Below are positions 18,738 to 27,764 of a stretch of DNA of 64,000 bases, one piece after another. The notes beneath the pieces were generated by a model. The model was given only the letters and a program-made list of their open reading frames with translations. It was not told the DNA's origin and ran no database searches. This DNA comes from Serratia grimesii NBRC 13537 (GTDB lineage: Bacteria > Pseudomonadota > Gammaproteobacteria > Enterobacterales > Enterobacteriaceae), in contig NZ_BCTT01000013.1 in assembly GCF_001590905.1 (NCBI RefSeq), positions 1-64,000 on the forward strand. Reading direction: 5' to 3'. The position numbers and the translations under genes were made by a program. The stretch's first letter is position 1. Every line of letters begins with the position of its first letter.

Positions 18738-20331
18738 ATTTCTCCAGTGAGACTTGTTTGAAGATGTGCTTACCAAACGGATCAATCTCGTAACCTTTCA
18801 CCTCTTTGCGCACCGGTTCAAAAATGGTCGAGTGAGCAATCATCATTGCCGGCATTTGTTCATGCATCATCACCTGCGCCTGTTCGTACATCGCCACCCG
18901 CTTGGTATGGTCGTTCTCTTCACGCGCCTGTAGGATCAACTTATCAAACGGCGGATAGCACCACTTGGCCGAGTTTGAACCCCCGTTGGCTGAAACGCAG
19001 GTAAACAGAGGCCCGAAGAAGTTATCCGGATCGCCATTGGCGGTAGTCCACCCCATCAATGCCGTTTGATGCTCACCATTTTTTATCCGCTGAAGATATT
19101 CGCCCCACTCGAAGGTAACAATCTTTGCCTTCACACCGATCTTCGCCCAGTCAGACTGGATCATCTCCGCCATGCGTTTGGCATTCGGGTTATACGGACG
19201 CTGCACCGGCATTGCCCACAAATCGATAGCAAAACCCTGCCCCAGACCCGCCTCTTGTAGCAGCTGTTTAGCTTTTTCCGGTGAGTACGGGTAATCCTCA
19301 ATCTTGGCATTACTGCCCCATTGCGTCGGTGGCAGTAAGTTTTTTGCCGGTTGGCCCGCGCCGTGGAACACCGCTTCGAGGATCGCCGGCTTGTTCACCG
19401 CCAGCGCCAGGGCCTGTCGCACCTTAAGGTTATCCAGCGGTTTTTTCTGGGTATTGAACGCCAGAAAACCGATATTCAGCCCAGATTTTTCCATCACCTG
19501 AATATTGGGATCCTGGCGCATCCGTGCCAGATCCGCCGGATTAGGGAACGGCATCACCTGGCACTCATTCTTTTGCAATTTGGCATAGCGTACTGCCGCA
19601 TCTGGAGTGATCGAGAATACCAACCGATCAATCTTCGGCTTGCCTTCCCAATAGTGATCAAACGCCTTGTAGAGGATCTTCGCATCCTTCTGGTACTGCA
19701 CCAATTGGAACGGCCCGGTACCTATTGGGTCGTTATCCACACGCTGCGGCGTACCGGCTTTCAACATGGCATCGGCATATTCGGCTGAAAGAATAGAGGC
19801 AAAGTACATGCCGAGATCGGCCACAAAGGGTGCTTCGGCCCGCGAAAGCTCGAAACGCACGGTGTTGTCGTCAACTTTGACAATCTGGTTGATCAGCGTG
19901 CCAAACTCCATCGACTCGAAGTTGGTATAAGCGCCGTTAGAAACTTTGTGATAGGGGTTATTCGCGTCCTTTTGTCGCATGAAGGAGAAAATGACGTCGT
20001 CGGCATTGAAGTCGCGGGTTGGCGTAAAGTATTTATTACTCTGGAATTTCACCCCTTTCCGCAGATGGAAAGTGTAATGCTTTCCGTCTTCACTCACCTG
20101 CCAGCTTTCCGCCAGGCTAGGTTGCAGCTCGACGGTGCCGACTTTGAAATCCACCAGCCGGTTGTAAATCGTCGCCGAACTGGCGTCAACCGTTGGACCG
20201 GAGGTAAATAACTGCGGATTAAACCCTTCCGGCGAACTTTCGGAACAATAAACCAGCGTATTGGCGTGCGCACCACTCATCACAGCCATCGCTAACAATC
20301 CCAGTGCCGTTGTTATTGCTTTTTTATTCAT
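18736..20331 (-). CDS. DppA-type periplasmic peptide (or haem) binding protein
   Basis: A family-5 solute-binding protein closely resembling E. coli DppA (535 residues): after a signal peptide (MNKKAITTALGLLAM...AHA) it reads LVYCSESSPEGFNPQLFTSG, with DPIGTGPFQL, RPYNPNAKRMAEMIQ and SNSAKWCYPPF further on. The start at ATG 20331 gives 531 residues; an in-frame start at 20373 precedes the signal. No dppBCDF genes are nearby, so this is an orphan binding protein feeding a permease encoded elsewhere. In E. coli DppA also delivers haem to DppBCDF, which makes its place beside an iron locus notable. Whether this is the main DppA or a paralogue cannot be told here. Confidence 0.85.
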   Translation of the reverse strand: MNKKAITTALGLLAMAVMSGAHANTLVYCSESSPEGFNPQLFTSGPTVDASSATIYNRLVDFKVGTVELQPSLAESWQVSEDGKHYTFHLRKGVKFQSNKYFTPTRDFNADDVIFSFMRQKDANNPYHKVSNGAYTNFESMEFGTLINQIVKVDDNTVRFELSRAEAPFVADLGMYFASILSAEYADAMLKAGTPQRVDNDPIGTGPFQLVQYQKDAKILYKAFDHYWEGKPKIDRLVFSITPDAAVRYAKLQKNECQVMPFPNPADLARMRQDPNIQVMEKSGLNIGFLAFNTQKKPLDNLKVRQALALAVNKPAILEAVFHGAGQPAKNLLPPTQWGSNAKIEDYPYSPEKAKQLLQEAGLGQGFAIDLWAMPVQRPYNPNAKRMAEMIQSDWAKIGVKAKIVTFEWGEYLQRIKNGEHQTALMGWTTANGDPDNFFGPLFTCVSANGGSNSAKWCYPPFDKLILQAREENDHTKRVAMYEQAQVMMHEQMPAMMIAHSTIFEPVRKEVKGYEIDPFGKHIFKQVSLEK

Positions 20332-20414
20332 TGTGCCATCCCCAGAGTAGAAATCAGACTCGAGGGATACCAATAAATCATGCAGTTAGGGATGTAAAGG
20401 ACAAATTATGAGCA

Positions 20415-20450
20415 CAAAAAACGGGGAGTGCTGGATGCCGCGCCCCCCGT
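20415..20450 (-). terminator. Probable terminator of budAB
   Basis: On the minus strand ACGGGG...CCCCGT (arms 20445-20450 and 20421-20426) is followed by a run of six T. It starts about 20 nt after the budB stop. The loop is long (18 nt) but partly self-complementary. Confidence 0.6.
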
Positions 20451-20470
20451 GGTTAAGACGTCTACTGAAA

Positions 20471-22156
20471 TTAAATCATCTGGCTGAAGTTCATCTGTGC
20501 CATCAGTTTATAGTTGTCAGCGTAATCGACCGGAATGGCCACAACGACTGGCCCCTGTATTTCCATTGCTTTACGCAGCATCGGTCGCAAATCCTCCACC
20601 GATTGCACGGCAAATCCGACCGCACCACAGGCTTCCGCATAGGCTTTAAAATCGATTGGGCCAAATTCCACCCCGGATTTGCGTTGGTATTTGTTCACCT
20701 CCTGCATTTCCACCATGTTGTAGGCGTTATCTACCCAAATCACGTGCACAATATTATTTTTCAGCCGTACTGCCGTTTCCAGTTCCATGCTCGATTGCAT
20801 AAAACCACCGTCACCTGAAATCGACACCACTTTGTCTCCCGGACGTACCAGCGCCGCACCGATCGCCCACGGCAACGCCACACCCATGGTCTGCTGGCCG
20901 TTGGAAATCAACAACTGACGTGCACGGAAGCTGTAAAGATAGCGCGCAATCCAAATGTGGAAACTGCCCATGTCAACACACAGCGTCACATCGTCACTGA
21001 CAATGTCTTGCAGCTCTTTCACAATACGCAGCGGGTGAATTGGCATGCCACCGCGTCGTGCAGCGCGTTCTGCCAATTCGTTGCGCTGGCGGCCAAGATC
21101 ACTGAGGATCAATTCAACCTCTGCCGGTACGCTCACAACCCCGTTAAAGGCTTCGGTCATCATGTCGAGAGTAGCGCTGATATTGCCTACCAGCTCAACG
21201 TCTGGGCGGTAACAGGTATCAATGTCTGCCGGCAGCACATCAATATGCACCAGTTTTAATCTGCCCTGGCTGTTCCACATGCAGGGATCGTACTCGATCG
21301 GGCCATAACCGACACTGACCACCAGATCCGCCTTCTGCAATAACTGATCGGCAGGTTGGTTGTTGAATAATCCGACACGGCCGGCAAAACGGGCAAAGTG
21401 ATTAACGTCGATCACCCCCGCCGCCTGATAAGTCCCCACGACCGGCATATGAGTGCGGTGTAACAAATGACGCACCGCCTCGCTATTTTCCGGACGGCTG
21501 GCCTGTAGACCAAGCAACAGCACCGGGCATTTCGCTTGCTGGATCAGTTTTACTGCGGCATGAATATCCTCGGTCGCAGCAGCGCCCATCCGCGGCAATC
21601 GGCAACCCGCCAGCACAGGCGCACTGACCGGCTCATTGACGATGTCCATTGGCAGGCTTACGAACGAGGCTCCCGGACGACCAAATTCAGCGTGACGGAA
21701 AGCATTGGCGATCACTTCAGAAATAGCCGAACCTGCATGCACTTCGGCGCAATACTTGGTTACCGGGCGGAACATGCTGACGGTATCCATGCTCTGGTGA
21801 GTCTGCTTCAGGTTATCAGCACGTTTCACGGCCCCGCCAAACGCCACCACCGCATCCCCTTCCGAAGTCGCGGTTGCCAGCCCGGTAATCAGGTTGGAAC
21901 TGCCCGGCCCAGAGGTCACCAGCGCGACCCCGGCTTTGCCGGTTAAGCGCCCGACCGCTGCCGCCATAAATGCCGCGTTGGCTTCATGACGCACGACCAC
22001 GGTTTCTATCGATGGTGCGTCTTCCAGCGAATCGAATACGCGGTCGATCTTGGCCCCCGGGATACCGAATACGTGTTTGACGCCTTGCGCCTCCAAATTT
22101 TTCACCACTAAATCTGCGCCGCATGACCAGTTATGGTCTGTATTTGCCTTGCTCAT
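20471..22156 (-). CDS. budB: Catabolic acetolactate synthase BudB/AlsS
   Basis: A thiamine-diphosphate enzyme condensing two pyruvates to alpha-acetolactate in the acetoin/2,3-butanediol pathway. The 561 residues show the activating glutamate in VVRHEAN (E58), the TPP-Mg motif [12 protein letters not shown]...WVDNAYNM, and strong overall agreement with the Klebsiella/Bacillus FAD-independent catabolic class rather than the anabolic IlvB class. AGGAGGT precedes the ATG. It lies 39 nt after budA in one operon, with the divergent regulator budR upstream. Confidence 0.93.
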   Translation of the reverse strand: MSKANTDHNWSCGADLVVKNLEAQGVKHVFGIPGAKIDRVFDSLEDAPSIETVVVRHEANAAFMAAAVGRLTGKAGVALVTSGPGSSNLITGLATATSEGDAVVAFGGAVKRADNLKQTHQSMDTVSMFRPVTKYCAEVHAGSAISEVIANAFRHAEFGRPGASFVSLPMDIVNEPVSAPVLAGCRLPRMGAAATEDIHAAVKLIQQAKCPVLLLGLQASRPENSEAVRHLLHRTHMPVVGTYQAAGVIDVNHFARFAGRVGLFNNQPADQLLQKADLVVSVGYGPIEYDPCMWNSQGRLKLVHIDVLPADIDTCYRPDVELVGNISATLDMMTEAFNGVVSVPAEVELILSDLGRQRNELAERAARRGGMPIHPLRIVKELQDIVSDDVTLCVDMGSFHIWIARYLYSFRARQLLISNGQQTMGVALPWAIGAALVRPGDKVVSISGDGGFMQSSMELETAVRLKNNIVHVIWVDNAYNMVEMQEVNKYQRKSGVEFGPIDFKAYAEACGAVGFAVQSVEDLRPMLRKAMEIQGPVVVAIPVDYADNYKLMAQMNFSQMI

Positions 22157-22195
22157 GGAATACCTCCTGAAAATAAACCCAAGACTGTCGCGGAA

Positions 22196-22975
22196 TTAAC
22201 CCTCGGCAGAACGAATCGCGCGATCCAAATCCTCTGGACAGAGGTCGGCACGCAGAAAATCCGCATCATGCGGCAACTGAAGATTGAGACGGGTGATCAC
22301 ACCAAATTGCAGGCGGCCATGGTCGAGTTGGTAATCCAGTACGTGACCACCACCGTTACGATCGTCGGTGATAAAATGTTCGTGATAACCGGCGACCCCA
22401 ACGCCCTGCATATAATCAGGCGAACGGAAACCGACCAACGTGCCCTTCCGCTGACGGAAAGCAAATGTAGGCTGCTCCTCGATCGCTTCTAACATCGGGC
22501 GATAAGGACGCTCCTGACGAGGCACTGTGCGGGTTTCCACATGGCTGAACTCACCGTCAACCCGCACTGCACAGAACAGGTTTGGTGAAGCAACTTGCTC
22601 GTCAATGCACTGGTGCAGTTGCGCCTTGGTGATCGGACGATCAAAGTGTTGGGTGATGCTCGGTTGGAAAAAGGTGACAACGGCAAACGGGGTTTTTTGC
22701 TGCAAGCTGGCCGGCCGCGCGCTACCGTCGGCGCGTAACTGGTGAATTTCCTTGTCGAAGGCGATCAGTTCACCGTCAAGGTGATTGAAAGTGCCCAGGC
22801 CGAAGTTACCGTGCCTGAGCAATTCGGCAATGGTAGTCTCCCCTTCGTAAACGCCGCTGATTAACGCGCTCATCAGCGAGATTTGATAAATCTCGCCCTC
22901 CCCAACGCTCAGCGACTGCCTGGCAAACCCCTGCGCCAAATGCTGCGCACAAGAACAGCCGTGGTTTTCGTTCAT
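22196..22975 (-). CDS. budA: Alpha-acetolactate decarboxylase BudA
   Basis: Decarboxylates acetolactate to acetoin. At 259 residues it has the family's usual length, with zinc ligands H198 and H200 in GYHEHFITDDR and H211 in GGGHVLDY, plus EGETTI and GNFGLGTFN near the N-terminus. GGAGGAG precedes the ATG. It is the first gene of budAB. The butanediol dehydrogenase gene (budC) is not adjacent, as is common in Serratia. Confidence 0.94.
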   Translation of the reverse strand: MNENHGCSCAQHLAQGFARQSLSVGEGEIYQISLMSALISGVYEGETTIAELLRHGNFGLGTFNHLDGELIAFDKEIHQLRADGSARPASLQQKTPFAVVTFFQPSITQHFDRPITKAQLHQCIDEQVASPNLFCAVRVDGEFSHVETRTVPRQERPYRPMLEAIEEQPTFAFRQRKGTLVGFRSPDYMQGVGVAGYHEHFITDDRNGGGHVLDYQLDHGRLQFGVITRLNLQLPHDADFLRADLCPEDLDRAIRSAEG

Positions 22976-23412
22976 AACCTACTCCTCCACCAGCGCGGAG
23001 TGATATACCCCGCGCGTTCAAAATGCTCACATGAGGGTGAGCAAAGATGTCGCCTGTGGCCCGTTCGGTTGGAACGATTCAGCCAATGGCGACAAAAAAA
23101 CCGGCACGGCTGGCCGGCGACACTCAACATCAACAACGGTTTAGATTCACTAATCATTGTTGGTAAATAGAGTGTCAAATTGAACGGTTAATCTGGTGTT
23201 GAAGCAGTTATCAATGTCACAGGCACACGCTGGAGCCTGAGAAAAACCTGTTATCTAATGTTCTTAAAACCGCACGATTTATGCATTTTCTCTCTGAGCG
23301 GTGAGGATCACAGCAAACTCTTACCTGCCGTAAGCCCCCAAAAAGAGTAGCTTCAATACGGTGAACGGAGAACCTGGTATTCATAAGAAACGCTTTTGCA
23401 TATAATGCAAAG
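22976..23412. promoter_or_regulatory. budA-budR intergenic control region
   Basis: 437 nt without a credible gene between divergent budA and budR. It should contain the budAB promoter and the LysR-type regulator's binding sites. Visible features: a wide inverted repeat TGTCGCC 23048-23054 / GGCGACA 23088-23094, and the palindrome TTTGCAT (23395-23401), ATA, ATGCAAA (23405-23411) directly before the budR ATG. No operator could be assigned with confidence. Confidence 0.5.
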
Positions 23413-24315
23413 ATGAATGACGCCCGTTATGTAGAACATCTACCCATATTTCTTGAAGTCGCCCTGCTCGGCAGCTTCTCCGCTGCCGCTCGCAAGCTGG
23501 GCATGGTGCCCTCTTCACTGGTTCGCCATGTTGATGCGCTGGAAAGCGCGCTGGGTGCCACTGTGTTTATCCGTTCAACACGTGGTCTGATGCTGACGGA
23601 CGCAGGGGAAATGCTACAGGCCAGAGCGGCCGCGTTGCTGGCGGATATCACCGATATTCGAGCCGAACTGGCATCGTTAAGTGATATGCCACAGGGCACC
23701 TTACGCATCAGCTGTCTGCCAACCTTTGGCAAGACGTACATCTTGCCGCTGTTACCGACCCTGGCCGAACGCTATCCGCAGTTATTTGTTGAGTTGGATT
23801 TAACCGAACGTCAAACCGACCCGACACAAGAACTTCTGGATGCCGCCATTCGCATCGGCGAACAAAAAGACAGTGGGCTGTACGCCAGCCGCATAGCAAC
23901 CCAACGCTGGGTGATGTGTGCCAGTCCCGACTATCTCGCCCGCTACGGGCAACCAACCGATCTGAATGCGTTACCTGAGCATCGCCTGATTGCTCGCTAC
24001 CACAAACAGCAGCCCGCCTGCTGGGCACAAATTCTCAATGTTCCGCTAATGAGTCGATGCAGTATGGTGCTGCGTTGCGATGACTTTACCGCTCAACACC
24101 AGGCAGCGCTGATGGGAATGGGGATCGCCTTTTTACCCAACTGGGTTGTAGGACCGGATATTCAGGCTGGTCGATTGATACAAGTACTGGAAGATCCGCG
24201 TCAGGAGCAGCAAGGTATTTACCTGCTGCGGCCCGTAGCAAAAATGTCAGTCCGATTGAACCTGTTCATTACCTTACTGAAGCAAAACATCGGTCAGCCA
24301 CCCAGTTGGGAATGA
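23413..24315 (+). CDS. budR: LysR-family regulator of acetoin/butanediol genes (BudR/AlsR)
   Basis: A 300-residue LysR-type transcription factor: N-terminal winged helix-turn-helix (FLEVALLGSFSAAARKLGMVPSSLVRHV, about 11-38), then an effector domain (PQGTLRISCLPTFGK onward). Divergence from budAB, as in Klebsiella and Bacillus, indicates it activates that operon in response to acetate or low pH; that function is inferred from context. The ATG has no Shine-Dalgarno sequence; instead a perfect TATAAT sits 7 nt before it. The 3' end overlaps converging eutC by 22 nt. Confidence 0.85.
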   Translation: MNDARYVEHLPIFLEVALLGSFSAAARKLGMVPSSLVRHVDALESALGATVFIRSTRGLMLTDAGEMLQARAAALLADITDIRAELASLSDMPQGTLRISCLPTFGKTYILPLLPTLAERYPQLFVELDLTERQTDPTQELLDAAIRIGEQKDSGLYASRIATQRWVMCASPDYLARYGQPTDLNALPEHRLIARYHKQQPACWAQILNVPLMSRCSMVLRCDDFTAQHQAALMGMGIAFLPNWVVGPDIQAGRLIQVLEDPRQEQQGIYLLRPVAKMSVRLNLFITLLKQNIGQPPSWE

Positions 24316-25085
24316 AGTGGTGATATTCGGCCATACAACGCCGGGTTGTCGCTTTCGTCTTTCAGTTCGATTCCGGTCAAACGGCGTTGGAAAGCCTGCT
24401 CCAGCAACCACGCCAGCTTGAACGCTGCCTGCGGATAATCCAATCCCTCTGGGCGCACGTTGGAAATACAATTACGCTCCGATTCACGCCGCTGGGTGTT
24501 CGGTCCCCAGGTGAGATAGATCCCCAGACTGTCCGGCGATGATAACCCCGGTCGTTCGCCGATCAACATCACGACCGCCCTGGCCCGTAAACACTCACCA
24601 ATATCATCCCCAAGCGCGACCCGAGACTGATGCGCCAGAACCACGGGCGCCACCGAGAGTGATAGCTGTTCGAGATAAGGCCGTAATGCCTGTAACAAGG
24701 GCAGCGCCTGACGATGTACCGCTTTGGAGGACAAGCCATCTGCAACCACCAGCAATAAATCAGCGGGCTTGTCCGTTAGGCCCAGCAACAGATTGCGGCT
24801 GTCCGACGCCAGCCTGCGCCCCAGATCTGGCCGACTGAGATAAGCGGTGCGATCGCAAGCAAGGCTGTGCACCGTCAACGTCTGCCAGCCTTGCTGGTGT
24901 AACGTCTCTGCCAGCGTATCACTGTCGAACGGCTGATGTACCGCATCGCGCGCTTGCGCATGCGCCAAACCGAATTTAAGCAACTCCTGGGTCGGTAAGC
25001 TGGACCCTGTGCGCCCCAGTGCAATACGTGCGTCGGTGAAGGCACGCAGCGCGTCCCAACTGTTGACGTGGACCGGTTTGCTCAT
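24294..25085 (-). CDS. eutC: Ethanolamine ammonia-lyase small subunit EutC
   Basis: The light subunit of the adenosylcobalamin-dependent ammonia-lyase that splits ethanolamine to acetaldehyde and ammonia. The 263 residues carry family blocks ARIALGRTGSSLPT, FDSDTLAETL, DYLSRPDLGRRL-like YLSRPDLGRRL, VVADGLSS, IGERPGLSSPDSLGIYLTWG and NCISNVRPEGL. The ATG overlaps the eutB stop (ATGA), so the two subunits are coupled. There is no eutA reactivase, permease or microcompartment gene beside it. Confidence 0.94.
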   Translation of the reverse strand: MSKPVHVNSWDALRAFTDARIALGRTGSSLPTQELLKFGLAHAQARDAVHQPFDSDTLAETLHQQGWQTLTVHSLACDRTAYLSRPDLGRRLASDSRNLLLGLTDKPADLLLVVADGLSSKAVHRQALPLLQALRPYLEQLSLSVAPVVLAHQSRVALGDDIGECLRARAVVMLIGERPGLSSPDSLGIYLTWGPNTQRRESERNCISNVRPEGLDYPQAAFKLAWLLEQAFQRRLTGIELKDESDNPALYGRISPLHSQLGG

Positions 25086-26467
25086 CCTCTCTCTCCCTGT
25101 AGCGCCAACAACAATGGGTGATTGGCAGCAGTGTCGCGCAAGCGCCCCAGTTCGTCAGTGATGTGCATTTTCGTTAGCCAGTCGGCGAATTCCGGCGCGT
25201 GCTTCAGTCCCAGTAATTCTCGGATGTACAACGCGTCGTGAAATGAAGTGCTTTGATAATTGAGCATGATGTCATCCGCGCCCGGTACGCCTATCAGGAA
25301 GGTCAATCCGGCGGTGGCCAACAGCGTCAGCAACGTGTCCATATCGTCCTGATCTGCCTCTGCGTGATTGGTGTAACACACATCACAACCCAGTGGCAGG
25401 CCAAGCAATTTGCCACAGAAATGATCCTCCAACCCGGCACGAATGATCTGTTTGCCGTCGTATAAATACTCCGGACCGATAAACCCGACCACGGTATTGA
25501 TCAGCAACGGGGAGAAATGACGCGCTACCGCGTAGGCGCGCGCCTCACACGTTTGCTGATCAACACCATGGTGTGCATTGGAGGACAAACAGCTGCCTTG
25601 TCCGGTTTCGAAGTACATAACGTTATTACCTACAGTACCGCGATGGAGGCTCAGCGCCGCCTGCTGAGCCTCTGCCAGCAGTGCGAGGTTAATGCCGAAA
25701 CCGCTGTTGGCCGCTTCAGTGCCGGCGATAGACTGAAACACCAAATCCACCGGCGCACCACGTTCCATCAAACGCAGCGTATTGGTTACATGCGTCAGCA
25801 CGCAGGATTGTGTAGGAATCGCGAAACGTTGAATAACGTCATCCAGCATGTAGTTCAATTTTTCCAGTAACGGCAGGCTGTCGCTGGCCGGGTTGATACC
25901 GACGACTGCATCACCACTGCCATATAACAGGCCATCGAGCATACTGGCAGCAATCCCCTGCAAACTGTCGGTAGGATGATTGGGTTGTAAGCGTACGCTG
26001 AGGTGGCCAGGAAGGCCGATGGTATTGCGAAAGCGCGTGACGACCCGGCATTTCTTCGCAACCAAAATCAGATCCTGATTGCGCATCAGTTTGCTCACTG
26101 CTGCCGCCATTTCTGGCGTAATGCCTGGAGCCACCAGCGCCAACATCTCGCTATCTGCCTGTTCACTCAGCAGCCAGTCACGAAAATCCCCCACGGTCAG
26201 ATGCGAAATGGGTGCAAAAGCCAGAGGATCATGGCCATCGATAATCAGTCGGGTAACCTCATCCTGCTCATACGGCACCAGCACCTGTTGGAGAAAACTT
26301 TTCAGTGGTACGTCTGCCAGCGCAATGCGTGCCGCCATACGTTCCTCTGCACTGTCTGCCGCCACTTCCGCCAGATAGTCGCCGGAACGTGCCGGTGATG
26401 CCTTGGCCATCAATTGGCGTAAGTCACCAAAACGGTAACTGCGCCGGCTAAGCGTTGCCTGATACAT
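25082..26467 (-). CDS. eutB: Ethanolamine ammonia-lyase large subunit EutB
   Basis: The catalytic TIM-barrel subunit, 461 residues from ATG 26467, which has AGGGGG upstream; the in-frame extension to 26521 is not conserved (E. coli EutB is 453). Diagnostic segments are RLQPNHPTDSLQ, GDAVVGINPASD, YFETGQGSCLSSNAHHG, VGFIGPEYLYDGKQIIRAGLEDHF and CDVCYTNHAEADQ. This isolated eutBC pair is of the Pseudomonas/Serratia type, without the eut microcompartment operon that in E. coli lies near hemF. Confidence 0.94.
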   Translation of the reverse strand: MYQATLSRRSYRFGDLRQLMAKASPARSGDYLAEVAADSAEERMAARIALADVPLKSFLQQVLVPYEQDEVTRLIIDGHDPLAFAPISHLTVGDFRDWLLSEQADSEMLALVAPGITPEMAAAVSKLMRNQDLILVAKKCRVVTRFRNTIGLPGHLSVRLQPNHPTDSLQGIAASMLDGLLYGSGDAVVGINPASDSLPLLEKLNYMLDDVIQRFAIPTQSCVLTHVTNTLRLMERGAPVDLVFQSIAGTEAANSGFGINLALLAEAQQAALSLHRGTVGNNVMYFETGQGSCLSSNAHHGVDQQTCEARAYAVARHFSPLLINTVVGFIGPEYLYDGKQIIRAGLEDHFCGKLLGLPLGCDVCYTNHAEADQDDMDTLLTLLATAGLTFLIGVPGADDIMLNYQSTSFHDALYIRELLGLKHAPEFADWLTKMHITDELGRLRDTAANHPLLLALQGERG

Positions 26468-26679
26468 TGCGCCCCCTGTTCTGCCCTGAATAACCACCTG
26501 AAGTTGCAAACCCTGTACCAAGTGTAGTCAGTCCATCGTCGAAATTATTTTTTACCGAAAATCATCCGATTAGCCTCTCCCAGAAACCTAACGAACCCCG
26601 GATAAGATGCACTAAAATCATGCACGGCATTCCGCCCGCAGGCGCTTCAGGTTAAAGTAGCCGCAACAAAGGAGAGGTA

Positions 26680-27228
26680 ATGAACCGGCAACAGCAAATT
26701 ATCCAGTGGTTACAGCAAGATAGTGAAAGAATGGCCGCATTGCGTACCGCACGGCGACTCGGTCTGAATGACTGGTGCCTGGGCGCTGGCTTTGTGCGTA
26801 ACCTGGTATGGGACCAGTTGCATGGTTACGCCACACCGACACCGCTCAATGACGTTGACGTGATTCATTATGATCCACAGCGACCAGAAGCAGAGCGTGA
26901 CCAAATGCTGGAAAGACGGTTGCAGGAGTGGATGCCGCAGCCCTGGTCAGTGAAAAATCAGGCGCGCATGCACCTGCGCAGCGGTCGAGCGCCCTACCTT
27001 AACAGCGAAGATGCCATCAGCTTTTGGACCGAGAGAGAAACAGCGGTTGGCTCACGCCTGAATGCCGATGACAGCATTACATTGGTGGCACCATTCGGCC
27101 TCGACGGATTGTTTGCTGATACCATCACTTTCAATACGAAAAACGGCGATCTCAATGCCTATGAACAACGGGTTACGGCCAAAGGTTGGCTGCAACACTG
27201 GCCACGCCTGCGGCAAATTCGTGGGTAA
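26680..27228 (+). CDS. Nucleotidyltransferase-fold protein (DUF925/NTP_transf_6 type)
   Basis: A 182-residue cytoplasmic protein with LGAGFVRNLVWDQLHG near the N-terminus and the acidic motif NDVDVIHYD near 56-64, which corresponds to the metal-binding DxD of nucleotidyltransferase-fold proteins. Then SVKNQARMH and ITFNTKNGDLNAYEQRV-type C-terminal blocks. I recognise the family but no substrate is known. AAAGGAGAGG precedes the ATG. It stands between divergent eutB and the following small gene. Confidence 0.75.
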   Translation: MNRQQQIIQWLQQDSERMAALRTARRLGLNDWCLGAGFVRNLVWDQLHGYATPTPLNDVDVIHYDPQRPEAERDQMLERRLQEWMPQPWSVKNQARMHLRSGRAPYLNSEDAISFWTERETAVGSRLNADDSITLVAPFGLDGLFADTITFNTKNGDLNAYEQRVTAKGWLQHWPRLRQIRG

Positions 27229-27287
27229 AGTTTTACCCTTTACGGCCGATACCCTGAACAGCCACATCAAGACTCAGGGAGAGTATT

Positions 27288-27764
27288 ATGTCGACCAGTA
27301 TTACCATGATTGTCCCAGTGAAAAACACCGTACCCGGCATCAGCAACGTCTTTAGCGCCCCTGGCAACGAAGGCCAGTTGTTGATGGCCAAACCGGTCAA
27401 TCAGCAGCCGGAAGGCGGCAAAATGAAAGAAACCAAGGAAGCCGCCAGTAACGATCAGGTAAAAGTTGCCGACAGCGGTGCCTCGGCGCGTATCAAAGCA
27501 CTCAATAAACAAATCCAGAATTTGCAGCAAAAACTGGTCGATCTGAAAGACGCTGAAGGTGATCCTAAAGAGATCGAAAAGCAGAAACAGCTGATCCAGG
27601 CGCAGATTAAAATGCTGCAAGCCGAGATCGCGCGGATTCAAAAAGAAGAGATGGAAAAGCAACAAGCTGCGCAAATGGCCAGTGCTGCCGACAGTGCCAC
27701 ACCCGTTAAAGGTGATGGTATTAACCGCCCAACCGCGCGCAACGCCGTGGATGTGTATATCTGA
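27288..27764 (+). CDS. FlxA-like coiled-coil protein
   Basis: A 158-residue protein whose middle (about 62-130) is a continuous amphipathic helix with Leu/Ile heptads and many Lys, Gln and Glu, ending in an Ala/Gln-rich stretch. This matches FlxA-like proteins, some of which are sigma-28 dependent in E. coli; function unknown. The start has AGGGAGAG 5 nt upstream. No signal peptide or flagellar genes are visible. Its TGA abuts the TGA of converging yfeR within one TGATCA palindrome. Confidence 0.7.
   Translation: MSTSITMIVPVKNTVPGISNVFSAPGNEGQLLMAKPVNQQPEGGKMKETKEAASNDQVKVADSGASARIKALNKQIQNLQQKLVDLKDAEGDPKEIEKQKQLIQAQIKMLQAEIARIQKEEMEKQQAAQMASAADSATPVKGDGINRPTARNAVDVYI

Noticed and set aside
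23048-23094. TGTCGCC/GGCGACA inverted repeat as a terminator in the budA-budR gap
   Set aside because: The loop is too long and no T-run follows in either direction; it also lies upstream of both divergent genes.
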